From positions 1 to 46,119 of the forward strand of contig WQYW01000017.1 in NCBI GenBank assembly GCA_009781045.1: a stretch of 46,119 nucleotides of DNA, read 5' to 3'. This document shows, piece by piece, positions 8,657 to 17,145 of this stretch. The notes under the pieces are model-generated. The model was not told where the DNA came from, searched no databases, and saw nothing but the letters and a program-made list of their open reading frames with translations. The DNA comes from Alphaproteobacteria bacterium (GTDB lineage Bacteria > Pseudomonadota > Alphaproteobacteria > Rhizobiales > Xanthobacteraceae). Within the stretch, counting starts at the first letter, position 1, and each line of letters begins with the position of its first letter. The position numbers and the translations under genes are program-made.

Positions 8657-8692
8657 TTCAAGGTGAGAGCCTTTTTCAAGGTGAGAGCCATG
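8657..8692 (+). repeat. Direct repeat carrying a Shine-Dalgarno-like core, 18-bp period
   Basis: The 15-mer ttcaaggtgagagcc occurs at 8657-8671 and again at 8675-8689. The second copy runs directly into an ATG at 8690. Each copy contains AGGTGAG, which resembles a ribosome-binding site, so the duplication has copied a translation-initiation-like element just before lptF. Confidence 0.7.
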
Positions 8693-8731
8693 CCAAACGC
8701 CCCCGGTGGGAGTGTCGATGGGGACGCTTGA
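8690..8731 (+). other. Possible 13-codon upstream ORF overlapping the lptF start
   Basis: ATG 8690 has AGGTGAG at good spacing and opens a frame MPNAPGGSVDGDA that stops at 8729-8731, 14 bp inside lptF, in another frame. Such an overlap would let terminating ribosomes restart at lptF ATG 8718. It could be chance; it is listed because its ribosome-binding site looks at least as good as that of lptF. Confidence 0.35.
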
Positions 8732-9881
8732 CAGATATATCTTCCGCACGACCCTGACCTCGTTCATGGTCGTTCTTTTCAGCCTCACCGGCGTGATCTG
8801 GATCACGCAGGCGCTGCGCGTCATCGACCTGATGACCAGCCAGGGCCAGACCATCCTTACATTTCTCGGCCTCACCAGTCTCGCCATTCCCATGCTGGTC
8901 CAGGTCATCGCGCCGATCGCGCTGATGATCGGCGTCGCCCATACCCTCACCAAGCTCGCCAACGATTCCGAGATGATCGTGATGAATGCGGCCGGCTTCT
9001 CGCCACTGCGCCTGTTCACGCCTTTCTTCGAGGCCACCTGCGTGGTGGCACTGCTGGTGGCCGTGATCTCGGCCTATGTGGCACCCGCCTCGATGCGGCG
9101 ACTCAAGCAGTGGAACACCGACATCACCACGGACGCGCTGACCACCATCCTCCAGCCCGGGCGTTTCGCCCAGATCGAGGCCAATCTCACCGTCCGCATT
9201 CGCGAACGCCTGCCCAATGGCGACCTGGGCGGCATTTTCATCGATGACCAGCGCAATCCCAAGGAACGCGTCACCTTCATCGCCGAAACCGGCACCGTGG
9301 TGAAAAATGACAAGGGGGCATTCCTGATCCTGCGCGATCTGCAGCGTTTCGCGCCGATGCACGCGCCGGAACTGGCGACGCTGGAAAAACACGCCTTCGA
9401 CATGTCGCAGTTTGCCAGCCGCGCCGGCCGCGACACCACCACGGTGGACATCAATGAACGCTATCTGTGGGAGCTGTTCTCACCGCCGCCCGACGATCCG
9501 CTGTTCCGGCAGGTTCCCGGCAAATTCCGTTCCGAACTCCATGACCGCATCAGCGCGCTGTTCTATCCCTTCGCCTTTGCGGTCCTGACCTTCGCCTTTC
9601 TCGGCCCCCCCCGCACCACGCGCCAGAGCCGCAACTTCTCGATCGGCGGATCCATTGTTGCCGTCCTGGCACTGCGCATGACCGGCTTTGCCTGCACCGT
9701 TCTTGCGGCAAAGATGGCGATCATGGTGGCCCTGCAATATGTTCTGCTGGCACTGGCGGCCGCGATCGGCCTGTGGATGATCGCCGCCGGCCTGGTGCTC
9801 GAACCCCCCGCCGCTCTGGTTGAGGCCAACCGGCGGATCTGGAAATTCCTCCGTCGGAAGTCCGAGGAGCAGCCCGCATGA
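8718..9881 (+). CDS. lptF: LPS export system permease LptF
   Basis: 387 residues from ATG 8718 (GGGAG upstream; the frame also has GTG at 8706 and 8712). It follows the LptF/LptG (YjgP/YjgQ) plan: three N-terminal membrane segments (about 13-35, 50-72, 102-122), a periplasmic beta-jellyroll (about 125-265), and three C-terminal membrane segments. MGTLDRYIFRTTLTSF, LPNGDLGGIFIDDQRNPKERVTFIAETG and PGKFRSELHDRISALFYPFAFAVLTFAFLGPPRTTRQ are typical. With LptG and the ATPase LptB it extracts LPS from the inner membrane and passes it to LptC, then LptA and LptD. The stop overlaps the lptG start by 4 bp (ATGA), so the two subunits are translationally coupled. Confidence 0.96.
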   Translation: MGTLDRYIFRTTLTSFMVVLFSLTGVIWITQALRVIDLMTSQGQTILTFLGLTSLAIPMLVQVIAPIALMIGVAHTLTKLANDSEMIVMNAAGFSPLRLFTPFFEATCVVALLVAVISAYVAPASMRRLKQWNTDITTDALTTILQPGRFAQIEANLTVRIRERLPNGDLGGIFIDDQRNPKERVTFIAETGTVVKNDKGAFLILRDLQRFAPMHAPELATLEKHAFDMSQFASRAGRDTTTVDINERYLWELFSPPPDDPLFRQVPGKFRSELHDRISALFYPFAFAVLTFAFLGPPRTTRQSRNFSIGGSIVAVLALRMTGFACTVLAAKMAIMVALQYVLLALAAAIGLWMIAAGLVLEPPAALVEANRRIWKFLRRKSEEQPA

Positions 9882-10978
9882 GCATGCTGACCAACACACT
9901 CGGCCGCTATTTCGCCCGCACCTTCGTGGTTTCGGCGCTCGGGGTCTTCGTCGGCATTTTCGTCCTGCTGGTGCTGGTCGACTATATCGAAATGATGCGC
10001 AAGACCGCGAATCTGGCCTCGGCCTCGGGGCTCATGGTCGCCGCCACGTCGCTGTTTCGCGTGCCCCAGGCGCTGGAGAAGCTGACGCCGTTCTGCATGC
10101 TGATCGGCGCCATGGCCTGTTATCTGACGCTGTCGCGACGCATGGAACTGGTGGTGGCGCGCGCCGCGGGAATCTCGGCCTGGCAGTTCATCGCCCCCGC
10201 TCTGGCCTGGGCGCTGGTGATCGGCGCCATCGCCACCATGGCCTATAATCCGCTCGCCGCCTATTTGCGCGAATCATCCAAGCGCATGGAAGCCCAGCTG
10301 TTCGGCTCGGCCCCCAACTGGGGAGCCCAGGATGCCTCCGGCTTCTGGCGCATCGAGAACACCCCCGACGGTCACACCATCATCAACGCCGCACGCAGCG
10401 AGGGCCAGGGTGTGCGCCTCACCGGGCTGACCCTGTTCCGCTTCGACACCGCCAACCACTTCCGGGAACGAATCGAGGCCCAGGAGGCCTCGCTTGAGAA
10501 TGGCTACTGGCTGTTCCGCAAAGTGCGGGTTTACGCCGTAAGCAACGCCATGCCGCATGACCAGGAAACCCTGACCATTCCCACCAGCGCCACCGAGGCC
10601 CAGGTCAGGGACAATTTTTCGACGCCAGAAACCGTGTCTTTTTGGCAACTTCCGGCCTACATCCGCTCATCGGAAAGTTCGGGTTCCACCACAGCGGGAT
10701 ACCGCCTGCAATTCCACAAGCTTGTGGCACAGCCATTTTTACTGGCGGCGATGGTGATGCTGGCGGCCTCCGTATCGCTCCGTTTCTTTCGTTTCGGGGG
10801 GGTCCAGAAGATGGTTTTAGGTGGCGTGGGCGCTGGCTTTCTGCTCTATGTATTGTCGAAAGTTACCGAAGACCTAAGCAAGGCTGACCTGATGCACCCG
10901 ATCACCGCAGCGTGGTTACCCGTTACCGTGGGCGGGCTGGCTGGGTTCATGGCCCTGCTTTACCAGGAGGACGGATAG
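9878..10978 (+). CDS. lptG: LPS export system permease LptG
   Basis: 366 residues, the partner permease of LptF, with the same three-plus-three membrane layout around a periplasmic domain. MLTNTLGRYFARTFVVSALGVFVGIFVLLVLVDYIEMMR at the start, LEKLTPFCMLIGAMACYLTLSRRMELVVARAAGISAWQF, and SVSLRFFRFGGVQKMVLGGVGAGFLLYVLSKVTEDL near the end are characteristic. The protein sits in the inner membrane as part of LptB2FG. Its start overlaps lptF, and its stop TAG (10976-10978) shares one base with the GTG proposed as the lptD start. The three transport components therefore form one tightly coupled unit. Confidence 0.96.
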   Translation: MSMLTNTLGRYFARTFVVSALGVFVGIFVLLVLVDYIEMMRKTANLASASGLMVAATSLFRVPQALEKLTPFCMLIGAMACYLTLSRRMELVVARAAGISAWQFIAPALAWALVIGAIATMAYNPLAAYLRESSKRMEAQLFGSAPNWGAQDASGFWRIENTPDGHTIINAARSEGQGVRLTGLTLFRFDTANHFRERIEAQEASLENGYWLFRKVRVYAVSNAMPHDQETLTIPTSATEAQVRDNFSTPETVSFWQLPAYIRSSESSGSTTAGYRLQFHKLVAQPFLLAAMVMLAASVSLRFFRFGGVQKMVLGGVGAGFLLYVLSKVTEDLSKADLMHPITAAWLPVTVGGLAGFMALLYQEDG

Positions 10979-13509
10979 TGACGACCGTCCGGCGAGGGCA
11001 TTCGTCTGTGCTATTGACGCAGGGCACGGCCACGCGCGACGATGGCGCGTGCCCAGATTCCCTGCGAGCAGTTTCCTTGCGTAGCATTGCCTCCCATCCG
11101 TTTGCCCTGCGCTCCCGCGCCTCGCTTCTGCCGGTCCTGGCCACCGTGCTGGCATCGACCGCATTAGGGACCATCCTCAACATCGCCGCAATCACCCCGG
11201 CAGCAGCCCAGTACCGCTTTACCGCACCACCGCCGCAACCGCCGAGGCCGAAGGCACCCAATGACGGCCATATGATGGTGTCGGCGCGCACGGTCGATTA
11301 CGACTATGCCAATTCCCGGGTGGCTGCGGTCGGCAGCGTCCAGATCTATTACAACGGCACCAGCGTCAACGCCGACAAGGTGATCTACGACCAGAAAACC
11401 AAGCGCCTTCATGCCGAAGGCAACGTCCTGATGACCGGTGCCGACGGCAAGATCACCCATGCCGAGCGGCTCGATCTGGGCGACAATTACCGTGACGGCT
11501 TTATCGAATCGCTGCGCAGCGAAACCGCTGATAAGACCGTGATGACAGCGGACAAGGGTACCCGCTCCGACGATAAATACACGGTGTTTGAGAACGGCAC
11601 CTACACTGCCTGCGCCCCCTGTCGCGACAATCCCGGCAAGCCCCCGCTGTGGCAGGTCCGGGGTGCGCGGATCATCCATAACCAGCAGGAAAAGATGCTG
11701 TATTTCGAGGACGCGCGCCTCGAATTTTTCGGCCACCCGCTGGCCTATATACCCTATTACGCCACCCCCGACCCCTCGGTGAAACGCAAGACCGGCTTTC
11801 TGGCGCCGGGCTTCGTCTCCGGCACGGGTCAGACCGGCCCCAGCGTCGACCTGCCCTTCTACTGGGCGATTGCGCCCGACTATGACCTGACACTGACGCC
11901 GCGCCTGATGGGGCGCCAGGGCGTGCTCGGGGGAGCGGAGTGGCGCCAGCGCCTCGACGACGGCTCCTACAAGGTGCGCGCCTATGGCGTGAACCAGCTC
12001 GACCCTGGGGCCTTTGGCGGCCAGCCCGGCGACCGCACCTGGCGGGGTGCGGTTGAGACCAAGGGTGACTTTGCCATCAACAATAAATGGAGCTGGGGCT
12101 GGGAGGGCGTGCTGCTCTCCGACTACACCTTCATGCAGGATTACCGGCTCGGCCAGTATGCCGATCCGCTGGCCTCTTTCCTGACGCTGCCCACCGAGGC
12201 GATGTCGCAGCTTTATCTGACCGGTGTCGGCAACCGTTCCTATTTCGACGCCCGCACCATGTATTTCCTGAGCTATTCGGGCAACCAGAACCAGGTTCCG
12301 ATCGTCTACCCGGTAATCGACTACTCGAACGTCATCAACCATCAGGTGCTGGGCGGCGAAGTCAGCTACAAGACCAACTTCGTCAACCTCTCGCGCGAAA
12401 CCGCGGTGTTCGACCCCATCACCACGGCGGCGATGACCAATGGCACCTGCGCCAATTCCGCCGATTCCAAGGAACGCTCGCAATGCCTGCTGCGCGGCTT
12501 CCCCGGCCTCTATACCAGGCTGAGCGCCGAAGTGCAGTGGCGGCGCTCCTATACCGATTCGCTGGGCATGATCTGGACCCCGTTCGCCAGCCTGCGCGCC
12601 GATGCCATCAACTCCTCGATCTCCAACCAGCCCGGGGTTTCGAATTATCTCCCGACCGGTGACACCGAGGGCGTGCGGCTGATGCCGACGATCGGCGTGG
12701 ACTGGCGCTATCCCTTCATCAATGTCCAGTCCTGGGGCACCACGACGATCACTCCGATCGTCCAGGTCATCGCCCGTCCCAACGAAACCCTGGCCGGCAA
12801 GCTTCCCAACGAGGATTCACAGAGTCTGGTGTTTGGCGCCGACAACCTGTTCAACGTCAGCAAATTCTCCGGCTATGACCGCGTCGAGGGCGGCGGACGC
12901 GCCAATGTCGGCGTTCAGGCCACCACCCAGTTCGATCACGGCGGCTCGATCAACGCCGTGTTCGGCCAGTCCTACCAGCTGTTCGGCCTGAATTCCTACG
13001 CGGTGCAGGATGCCATCAATACCGGCATCGGCTCCGGCCTCGACAAGACGGTGTCCGACTATGTCGCGAGCATCGGCTACTCGCCCAACAAGGTCTACAG
13101 CGTCATCGCCCGCGGCCGCTTCGACCAGGCCACTGGCGAAGTACAGCGTTTCGAGGCCGAGGCCCGGGCCAATTTCGACCGCTGGTCGGTGTCGGTGCTG
13201 TACGGCGATTACGCCCCCCAGGCTGAACTTGGCTATCTGACACGACGCCAGGGCATCCTGACCTCGGGAACGATCAAGCTTGCCGCCAACTGGGTCTTCA
13301 ACGGCTCGGCACGGTGGGATCTGGAGACCAACAAGGTCGACCAGTATTCGATCGGTGTCGGCTATGTCGACGACTGTCTCGTGCTCGGCGCCAACTACAG
13401 TACCTACTATAATTATGCCACCCTCACCGCCACCACGCCGCCGAAGCTGAGCACGGCCTATATGATCCATTTCGGGCTGCGCACGCTGATCGCGGGCGGG
13501 TTGAACTGA
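10978..13509 (+). CDS. lptD: LPS-assembly outer-membrane protein LptD
   Basis: 843 residues from GTG 10978. The frame is open further upstream inside lptG, but GTG 10978 gives a natural overlap. A long basic leader (about 45 residues) precedes the hydrophobic core of the signal peptide (LLPVLATVLASTALGTILNIAAITPAAAQ). An LptA-like (OstA) domain follows (MMVSARTVDYDYANSRVAAVGSVQIYYNGTSVNADKVIYDQKTKRLHAEGNVLMTGADG), then TYTACAPCRDNPGKPPLWQVRGARI with a close Cys pair, and the beta-barrel from about residue 250 (AYIPYYATPDPSVKRKTGFLAPGF onwards). LptD, with lipoprotein LptE, inserts LPS into the outer leaflet. Another Cys near the end (DDCLVLGANYSTYYN) could pair with an N-terminal one, as disulfides do in E. 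coli LptD. The neighbouring surA product is expected to assist its folding. Confidence 0.95.
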   Translation: MTTVRRGHSSVLLTQGTATRDDGACPDSLRAVSLRSIASHPFALRSRASLLPVLATVLASTALGTILNIAAITPAAAQYRFTAPPPQPPRPKAPNDGHMMVSARTVDYDYANSRVAAVGSVQIYYNGTSVNADKVIYDQKTKRLHAEGNVLMTGADGKITHAERLDLGDNYRDGFIESLRSETADKTVMTADKGTRSDDKYTVFENGTYTACAPCRDNPGKPPLWQVRGARIIHNQQEKMLYFEDARLEFFGHPLAYIPYYATPDPSVKRKTGFLAPGFVSGTGQTGPSVDLPFYWAIAPDYDLTLTPRLMGRQGVLGGAEWRQRLDDGSYKVRAYGVNQLDPGAFGGQPGDRTWRGAVETKGDFAINNKWSWGWEGVLLSDYTFMQDYRLGQYADPLASFLTLPTEAMSQLYLTGVGNRSYFDARTMYFLSYSGNQNQVPIVYPVIDYSNVINHQVLGGEVSYKTNFVNLSRETAVFDPITTAAMTNGTCANSADSKERSQCLLRGFPGLYTRLSAEVQWRRSYTDSLGMIWTPFASLRADAINSSISNQPGVSNYLPTGDTEGVRLMPTIGVDWRYPFINVQSWGTTTITPIVQVIARPNETLAGKLPNEDSQSLVFGADNLFNVSKFSGYDRVEGGGRANVGVQATTQFDHGGSINAVFGQSYQLFGLNSYAVQDAINTGIGSGLDKTVSDYVASIGYSPNKVYSVIARGRFDQATGEVQRFEAEARANFDRWSVSVLYGDYAPQAELGYLTRRQGILTSGTIKLAANWVFNGSARWDLETNKVDQYSIGVGYVDDCLVLGANYSTYYNYATLTATTPPKLSTAYMIHFGLRTLIAGGLN

Positions 13510-13569
13510 GCGGGCGGCTGAACCCGGGGGTGGGTTGAACGAAGCGGGTGGGTTGAACGAAACGGGTGG
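13500..13569 (+). repeat. Degenerate 18-bp tandem repeat, four copies, at the lptD 3' end
   Basis: Copies lie at 13500-13517, 13518-13533 (shortened), 13534-13551 and 13552-13569. The last two differ by one base (gttgaacgaagcgggtgg and gttgaacgaaacgggtgg). The first copy includes the final codons and stop codon of lptD (ttg aac tga), so the array probably grew by duplicating the end of the gene. Units of 18 bp are multiples of three but lie after the stop, so the protein is unaffected. Confidence 0.8.
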
Positions 13570-13653
13570 GCGCCCCATTTAAAGGCGCGCTGCCCCTCCC
13601 TCCCCTGGCTCACGCCTTTACGCCCGGATTTCCGCCTGATATGTGAGTGCGTT

Positions 13654-14646
13654 ATGGCCCCACTCCACAGCTTTACCCGTTGTCCCACCCACCCTGTGCC
13701 CCCGCCCCGGCAACACGCCGGCGGGATGGTCCTGGCTCTGGTCCTGGCTCTGGCGGCGACCACCGCCGCTGTGCTGACGGCGACGCCCGCTGCAGCGCAG
13801 AATGTCGTGCTCATGGTGAACGGCGAACCGGTCACCAATATGGACATCGACCAGATGATCAAATATGGCGCCAGGCTCGAGCAGAAATCCTACAGCCGGC
13901 AGGATGCCATCAACCAGATCATCGACGACAAGGTGAAGATCAAAGAGGGCAAGAAATACGGCATCGACCTCACCTTCTCCAATGTCGAGGAACTCTACGG
14001 CGACTGGGCCTCCCAGCGCAGCCTGACCGCCGAGCAGGCGAACCAGCGGCTCGAGGCCATCGGCCTGCGCCCGGAGACTTTGAAGAACCGCCTCAAGGCG
14101 CTCCAGGTGTGGGGCAACCTGGTGCGCGGCCGCTACAAGGAAGAACTCAACGTCTCGGACCGCGATGTCATTGAAGCGATGGGACCCGACGGCGGCGCGA
14201 TGCAGATCGAAGGCTATGAATACAAGCTCCAGCAGGTGGTTCTGCTGGTGCCGCGCGGTTCCGGCGAGGCCTATTACGCGACCCGCCGCAAGGAGGCGGA
14301 GAACTACCGCAACCGTGTGCAGAGCTGCGACGAGGCCAATGCGCTGTTCCGCTCGACCCCCAACGCCACCATCGGCGAGGTCCAGACCAAGACCTCCTCC
14401 GACTTCCCTTCGGCCGTTGCTTCGCTGCGCAGGATCCTCGACACCACCCCGATCGGCCATCTCACCGCGCCCGATGTAACCCGCCAGGGGATTTCGATGT
14501 TCGTCATCTGCAGCCGCACCCCGACCCGGATCGACACGCCGAAGAAGCGCGAATTGCGCAACAAGCTGTTGACGGACAAATACAACCGCATTTCCACCCG
14601 CTATCTGCGGGAACTGCGTAACGCGGCGATGATCGAAAAACGCTGA
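13654..14646 (+). CDS. surA: SurA-like periplasmic chaperone
   Basis: 330 residues. ATG 13654 is followed by a long basic leader and a signal peptide (MVLALVLALAATTAAVLTATPAAAQ, cleaved near residue 49). The SurA N-terminal domain follows: NVVLMVNGEPVTNMDIDQMIKYGARLEQKSYSRQDAINQIIDDKVKIKEGKKYGI, then RLEAIGLRPETLKNRLKALQVWGNLVRGRYKEELNVSDRDV. The second half should be a parvulin domain but lacks the clear GGDLG-type signature; it has VRGxYKEEL and LDTTPIGHLTAPDVTRQGISMFVICSR instead, so isomerase activity is doubtful. Alphaproteobacterial SurA proteins often look like this. It lies between lptD, a known SurA client in E. coli, and pdxA; its stop shares a base with the pdxA start. Confidence 0.87.
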   Translation: MAPLHSFTRCPTHPVPPPRQHAGGMVLALVLALAATTAAVLTATPAAAQNVVLMVNGEPVTNMDIDQMIKYGARLEQKSYSRQDAINQIIDDKVKIKEGKKYGIDLTFSNVEELYGDWASQRSLTAEQANQRLEAIGLRPETLKNRLKALQVWGNLVRGRYKEELNVSDRDVIEAMGPDGGAMQIEGYEYKLQQVVLLVPRGSGEAYYATRRKEAENYRNRVQSCDEANALFRSTPNATIGEVQTKTSSDFPSAVASLRRILDTTPIGHLTAPDVTRQGISMFVICSRTPTRIDTPKKRELRNKLLTDKYNRISTRYLRELRNAAMIEKR

Positions 14647-15635
14647 TGGCGCCACTTGCACTGACGCTCGGCGAGCCCGCCGGGATCGGCCCCGACATCA
14701 CGCTGATGGCCTGGCACGCGCGCCACGACCTCGACGTTCCGCCGTTCTACCTCTGCGCCGACGGCGCTGCTCTCACCCGCCGTGCCAAACAGCTCGGCCT
14801 GTCGCTGCGGCTCGCTCACGTCTCCCCCGAGGAGGCCGCAGCGGCCTTTCCCCGCGCCCTTCCTGTGGTCGAGACCGATGTGGAAGCCACGGCCGGCCCT
14901 GGTCGGCCCGATTCGACCAGCGCCCCGGCCGCCATCGCCTCGATCCGCCGCGCCGTCACCGACGTGATTCAGGGCCGCGCCTCTGCCATCGTCACCAACC
15001 CGATTGCCAAAAGCGTGCTCTATCGCGCCGGCTTCGACCATCCCGGCCATACCGAATTTCTGGCCGAACTCGCCGGCACCGTGACAGGCGGGGCGCCGGT
15101 GATGATGCTGTGGTCAGAACAGCTCTGCGTCGTTCCCGTCACCATCCATGTGCCGCTCCGCTCGCTGTGGAACGCCCTGACACCGGAGCGGATCACCGCC
15201 ACGGCAGATATTACAGCCCAGGCTCTGCGATCGCGCTTCGGCATTGCCTCCCCGCGGCTCGTCATCGCCGGGCTCAACCCTCACGCCGGTGAGGACGGGG
15301 CGCTCGGCGATGAGGAGGAGACCATCCTGGCCCCGGCGATCCGGGCCGCCCGCGCGCAGGGGATCAACCTGAACGGGCCGTTCCCCGCCGACACCCTGTT
15401 CCATGAGCGCGCCCGCCAGACCTACGACTGCGCCTTGTGCATCTATCACGATCAGGCGCTGATCCCGATCAAGACGCTGGCTTTCGACCAGGCGGTCAAT
15501 GTCACGCTGGGCCTCAATCTGATCCGCACCTCGCCCGACCACGGCACCGCTTTCGACATCGCCGGCACCGGCACCGCCCGCCCCGACAGTCTCATCGCAG
15601 CGCTCCGTCTGGCCGCCCGCATGGCGACCGTATAA
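14646..15635 (+). CDS. pdxA: 4-hydroxythreonine-4-phosphate dehydrogenase
   Basis: 329 residues, full length for PdxA. The start ATG shares its first base with the surA stop. MAPLALTLGEPAGIGPDI is the conserved opening. Metal-ligand histidines are in GFDHPGHTEFLAEL and CIYHDQALIPIKTLAF, and the dehydrogenase signature NVTLGLNLIRTSPDHGTAFDIAGTG is intact. The enzyme oxidises 4-phosphohydroxy-L-threonine with NAD, and the product decarboxylates to the amino ketone used by PdxJ in pyridoxal 5'-phosphate synthesis. The surA-pdxA-rsmA order is also found in E. coli, which supports all three assignments. It is followed after 3 bp by rsmA. Confidence 0.96.
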   Translation: MAPLALTLGEPAGIGPDITLMAWHARHDLDVPPFYLCADGAALTRRAKQLGLSLRLAHVSPEEAAAAFPRALPVVETDVEATAGPGRPDSTSAPAAIASIRRAVTDVIQGRASAIVTNPIAKSVLYRAGFDHPGHTEFLAELAGTVTGGAPVMMLWSEQLCVVPVTIHVPLRSLWNALTPERITATADITAQALRSRFGIASPRLVIAGLNPHAGEDGALGDEEETILAPAIRAARAQGINLNGPFPADTLFHERARQTYDCALCIYHDQALIPIKTLAFDQAVNVTLGLNLIRTSPDHGTAFDIAGTGTARPDSLIAALRLAARMATV

Positions 15636-15638
15636 GCC

Positions 15639-16493
15639 ATGAGCCGCATCGACGATCTGCCGCCGCTGCGCGACGTCATCGCCCGCTTTGATCTGTCGGC
15701 ACGCAAATCACTCGGTCAGAATTTCCTCCTCGACCTCAACCTCACAGCACGGATCGCGCGCGCTGCCGGCCCCCTTGAGGATGTCACCGTCATCGAGATC
15801 GGACCCGGCCCCGGTGGCCTGACACGGGCGCTGCTCGCTCTCGGGGCCCGGCGTGTCATCGCCATCGAGCATGACGCCCGCGCCATTGCCCCCCTCCAGG
15901 ACATCGCGGCACACTATCCGTCCCGGCTCGAGATCGTCCATGCCGATGCCCTCACCTTCGACCCCCGCCCGCTTGTCGCCGGCGAAAAAGTCCGCATCGT
16001 TGCCAATCTGCCCTATAATATCGCCACCGCGCTGCTGATCTCCTGGATCCGCACCACACCCTGGCCGCCCTGGTACGAGATGATGGTGCTGATGTTCCAG
16101 CGCGAGGTGGCCCTGCGCATCGTCGCCGCCGAAAACGACGACGCCTATGGCCGGCTCAGCGTCCTCGCCAACTGGCGCTGCGAGACCCGGATGCTGTTCG
16201 ACATCGCCCCAAGCGCCTTTGTCCCGCCGCCGCGCGTCACCTCCTCGCTCGTTCGTCTGGTGCCGCGCGCCCTGCCCGCGCCCTGCGCCCGGCCGCTCTT
16301 GGAGGAGGTCACCGCAGCCGCCTTCGGCCAGCGCCGCAAGATGCTGCGCCAGTCCCTGAAATCGCTTGGCGTTGATCCGCAGACGGTGACGGAAGCCGCC
16401 GGCGTGAAAGCAAGCCGCCGCGCCGAGACGGTGCCGATCGCGGGCTTTGTTGCCATGGCGCGGAAACTGGCAGTCCTGCGCGGCGAGAGCTGA
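15639..16493 (+). CDS. rsmA: 16S rRNA (adenine1518/1519-N6) dimethyltransferase
   Basis: 284 residues. The N-terminus [21 protein letters not shown], the SAM-binding motif [19 protein letters not shown], the acidic ribose-binding residue in AIEHDARAI and the catalytic motif [13 protein letters not shown] are all present. The C-terminal helical domain ends the usual way ([17 protein letters not shown]). RsmA (KsgA) dimethylates two adjacent adenines in the 3' terminal helix of 16S rRNA late in 30S assembly. The gene starts 3 bp after pdxA and is the last of the lptF-to-rsmA run. Confidence 0.97.
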   Translation: MSRIDDLPPLRDVIARFDLSARKSLGQNFLLDLNLTARIARAAGPLEDVTVIEIGPGPGGLTRALLALGARRVIAIEHDARAIAPLQDIAAHYPSRLEIVHADALTFDPRPLVAGEKVRIVANLPYNIATALLISWIRTTPWPPWYEMMVLMFQREVALRIVAAENDDAYGRLSVLANWRCETRMLFDIAPSAFVPPPRVTSSLVRLVPRALPAPCARPLLEEVTAAAFGQRRKMLRQSLKSLGVDPQTVTEAAGVKASRRAETVPIAGFVAMARKLAVLRGES

Positions 16494-17145
16494 GCGCTGC
16501 GGCCCGAATCCGGCCCTGACAGAGATCCCCTCCAGCATCCCCGATCCGCCCGCCAGGGAAGTAAGGCCGGCAGGCCTGAAGCGCCGCGAATCAGTGGGCG
16601 AACAGAATCAACCTGGCGTTGTGAGCCGCTTAAACCGAATCAAATCGTCGCCATGCCCCGTCATTACCTGCCTTGCGCTCCCGCCGCGTCGCCTCCAGGA
16701 AACCCGTCTTTCTGCTTATCAAGCTGAAAACTCAGGGATATTTCCGCTGCACCGCAGCCCCGTAAACCTTACCTGGTTACCAACAAGCATTTGATTCGCC
16801 TTCCATGGCATTCATCTTTATAAACTGGTAAAAACTGTTCTGAATCTGGCGGCAGCCAAAGAGTAGCGTTAATATTGTGGCAATACTGGTTCCAGCAACT
16901 GCGTCGCGGCCCCGATCGGATGCGCCTGACGGCGTTGTCGATCTGAGGCAGACCAAGGCAGGCATTGGCTTTTTTTCGCCAGCCGGAAATTCGCGCCGGA
17001 GTTGTGGAGCCCGCAGCCGCCATCCCGAAACCGCCAGGTCAGACAAAATCCTTACCCTCTCCAGATTTTCGACTCATTGCGACCCAACTCTTTTGGCAGG
17101 CTGGGAACCCTTGATTCGTGTTTCGTACCCGGGAGTCTAGGTGAC
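16494..17145. other. 650-bp stretch with no supportable gene
   Basis: It contains an AT-richer segment around 16790-16880 and a short T-run near 16970, but no gene-like frame, tRNA or recognisable riboswitch. A GGAAC (17104-17108) and CGTA (17124-17127), 15 bp apart, lie before the next gene; this resembles an ECF/EcfG promoter but the spacing is one to two bases short. Confidence 0.35.

Larger units (their letters stand above)
8003..8717. other. 715-bp divergent intergenic region pepA / lptF
   Basis: There is no gene here. The region must hold promoters for both directions. Near lptF it contains a candidate promoter, an imperfect 18-bp tandem duplication and a short upstream ORF, listed separately. 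The rest (8003-8600) shows frames open by GC content only. Confidence 0.4.

Noticed and set aside
11164..12483. Minus-strand open frame of about 440 codons antisense to lptD
   Set aside because: No recognisable domain; lptD on the other strand has clear family motifs.
17104..17127. GGAAC ... CGTA resembling an EcfG general-stress promoter
   Set aside because: Spacing is 15 bp rather than 16-17 and the -10 is imperfect; too weak to list as a feature.
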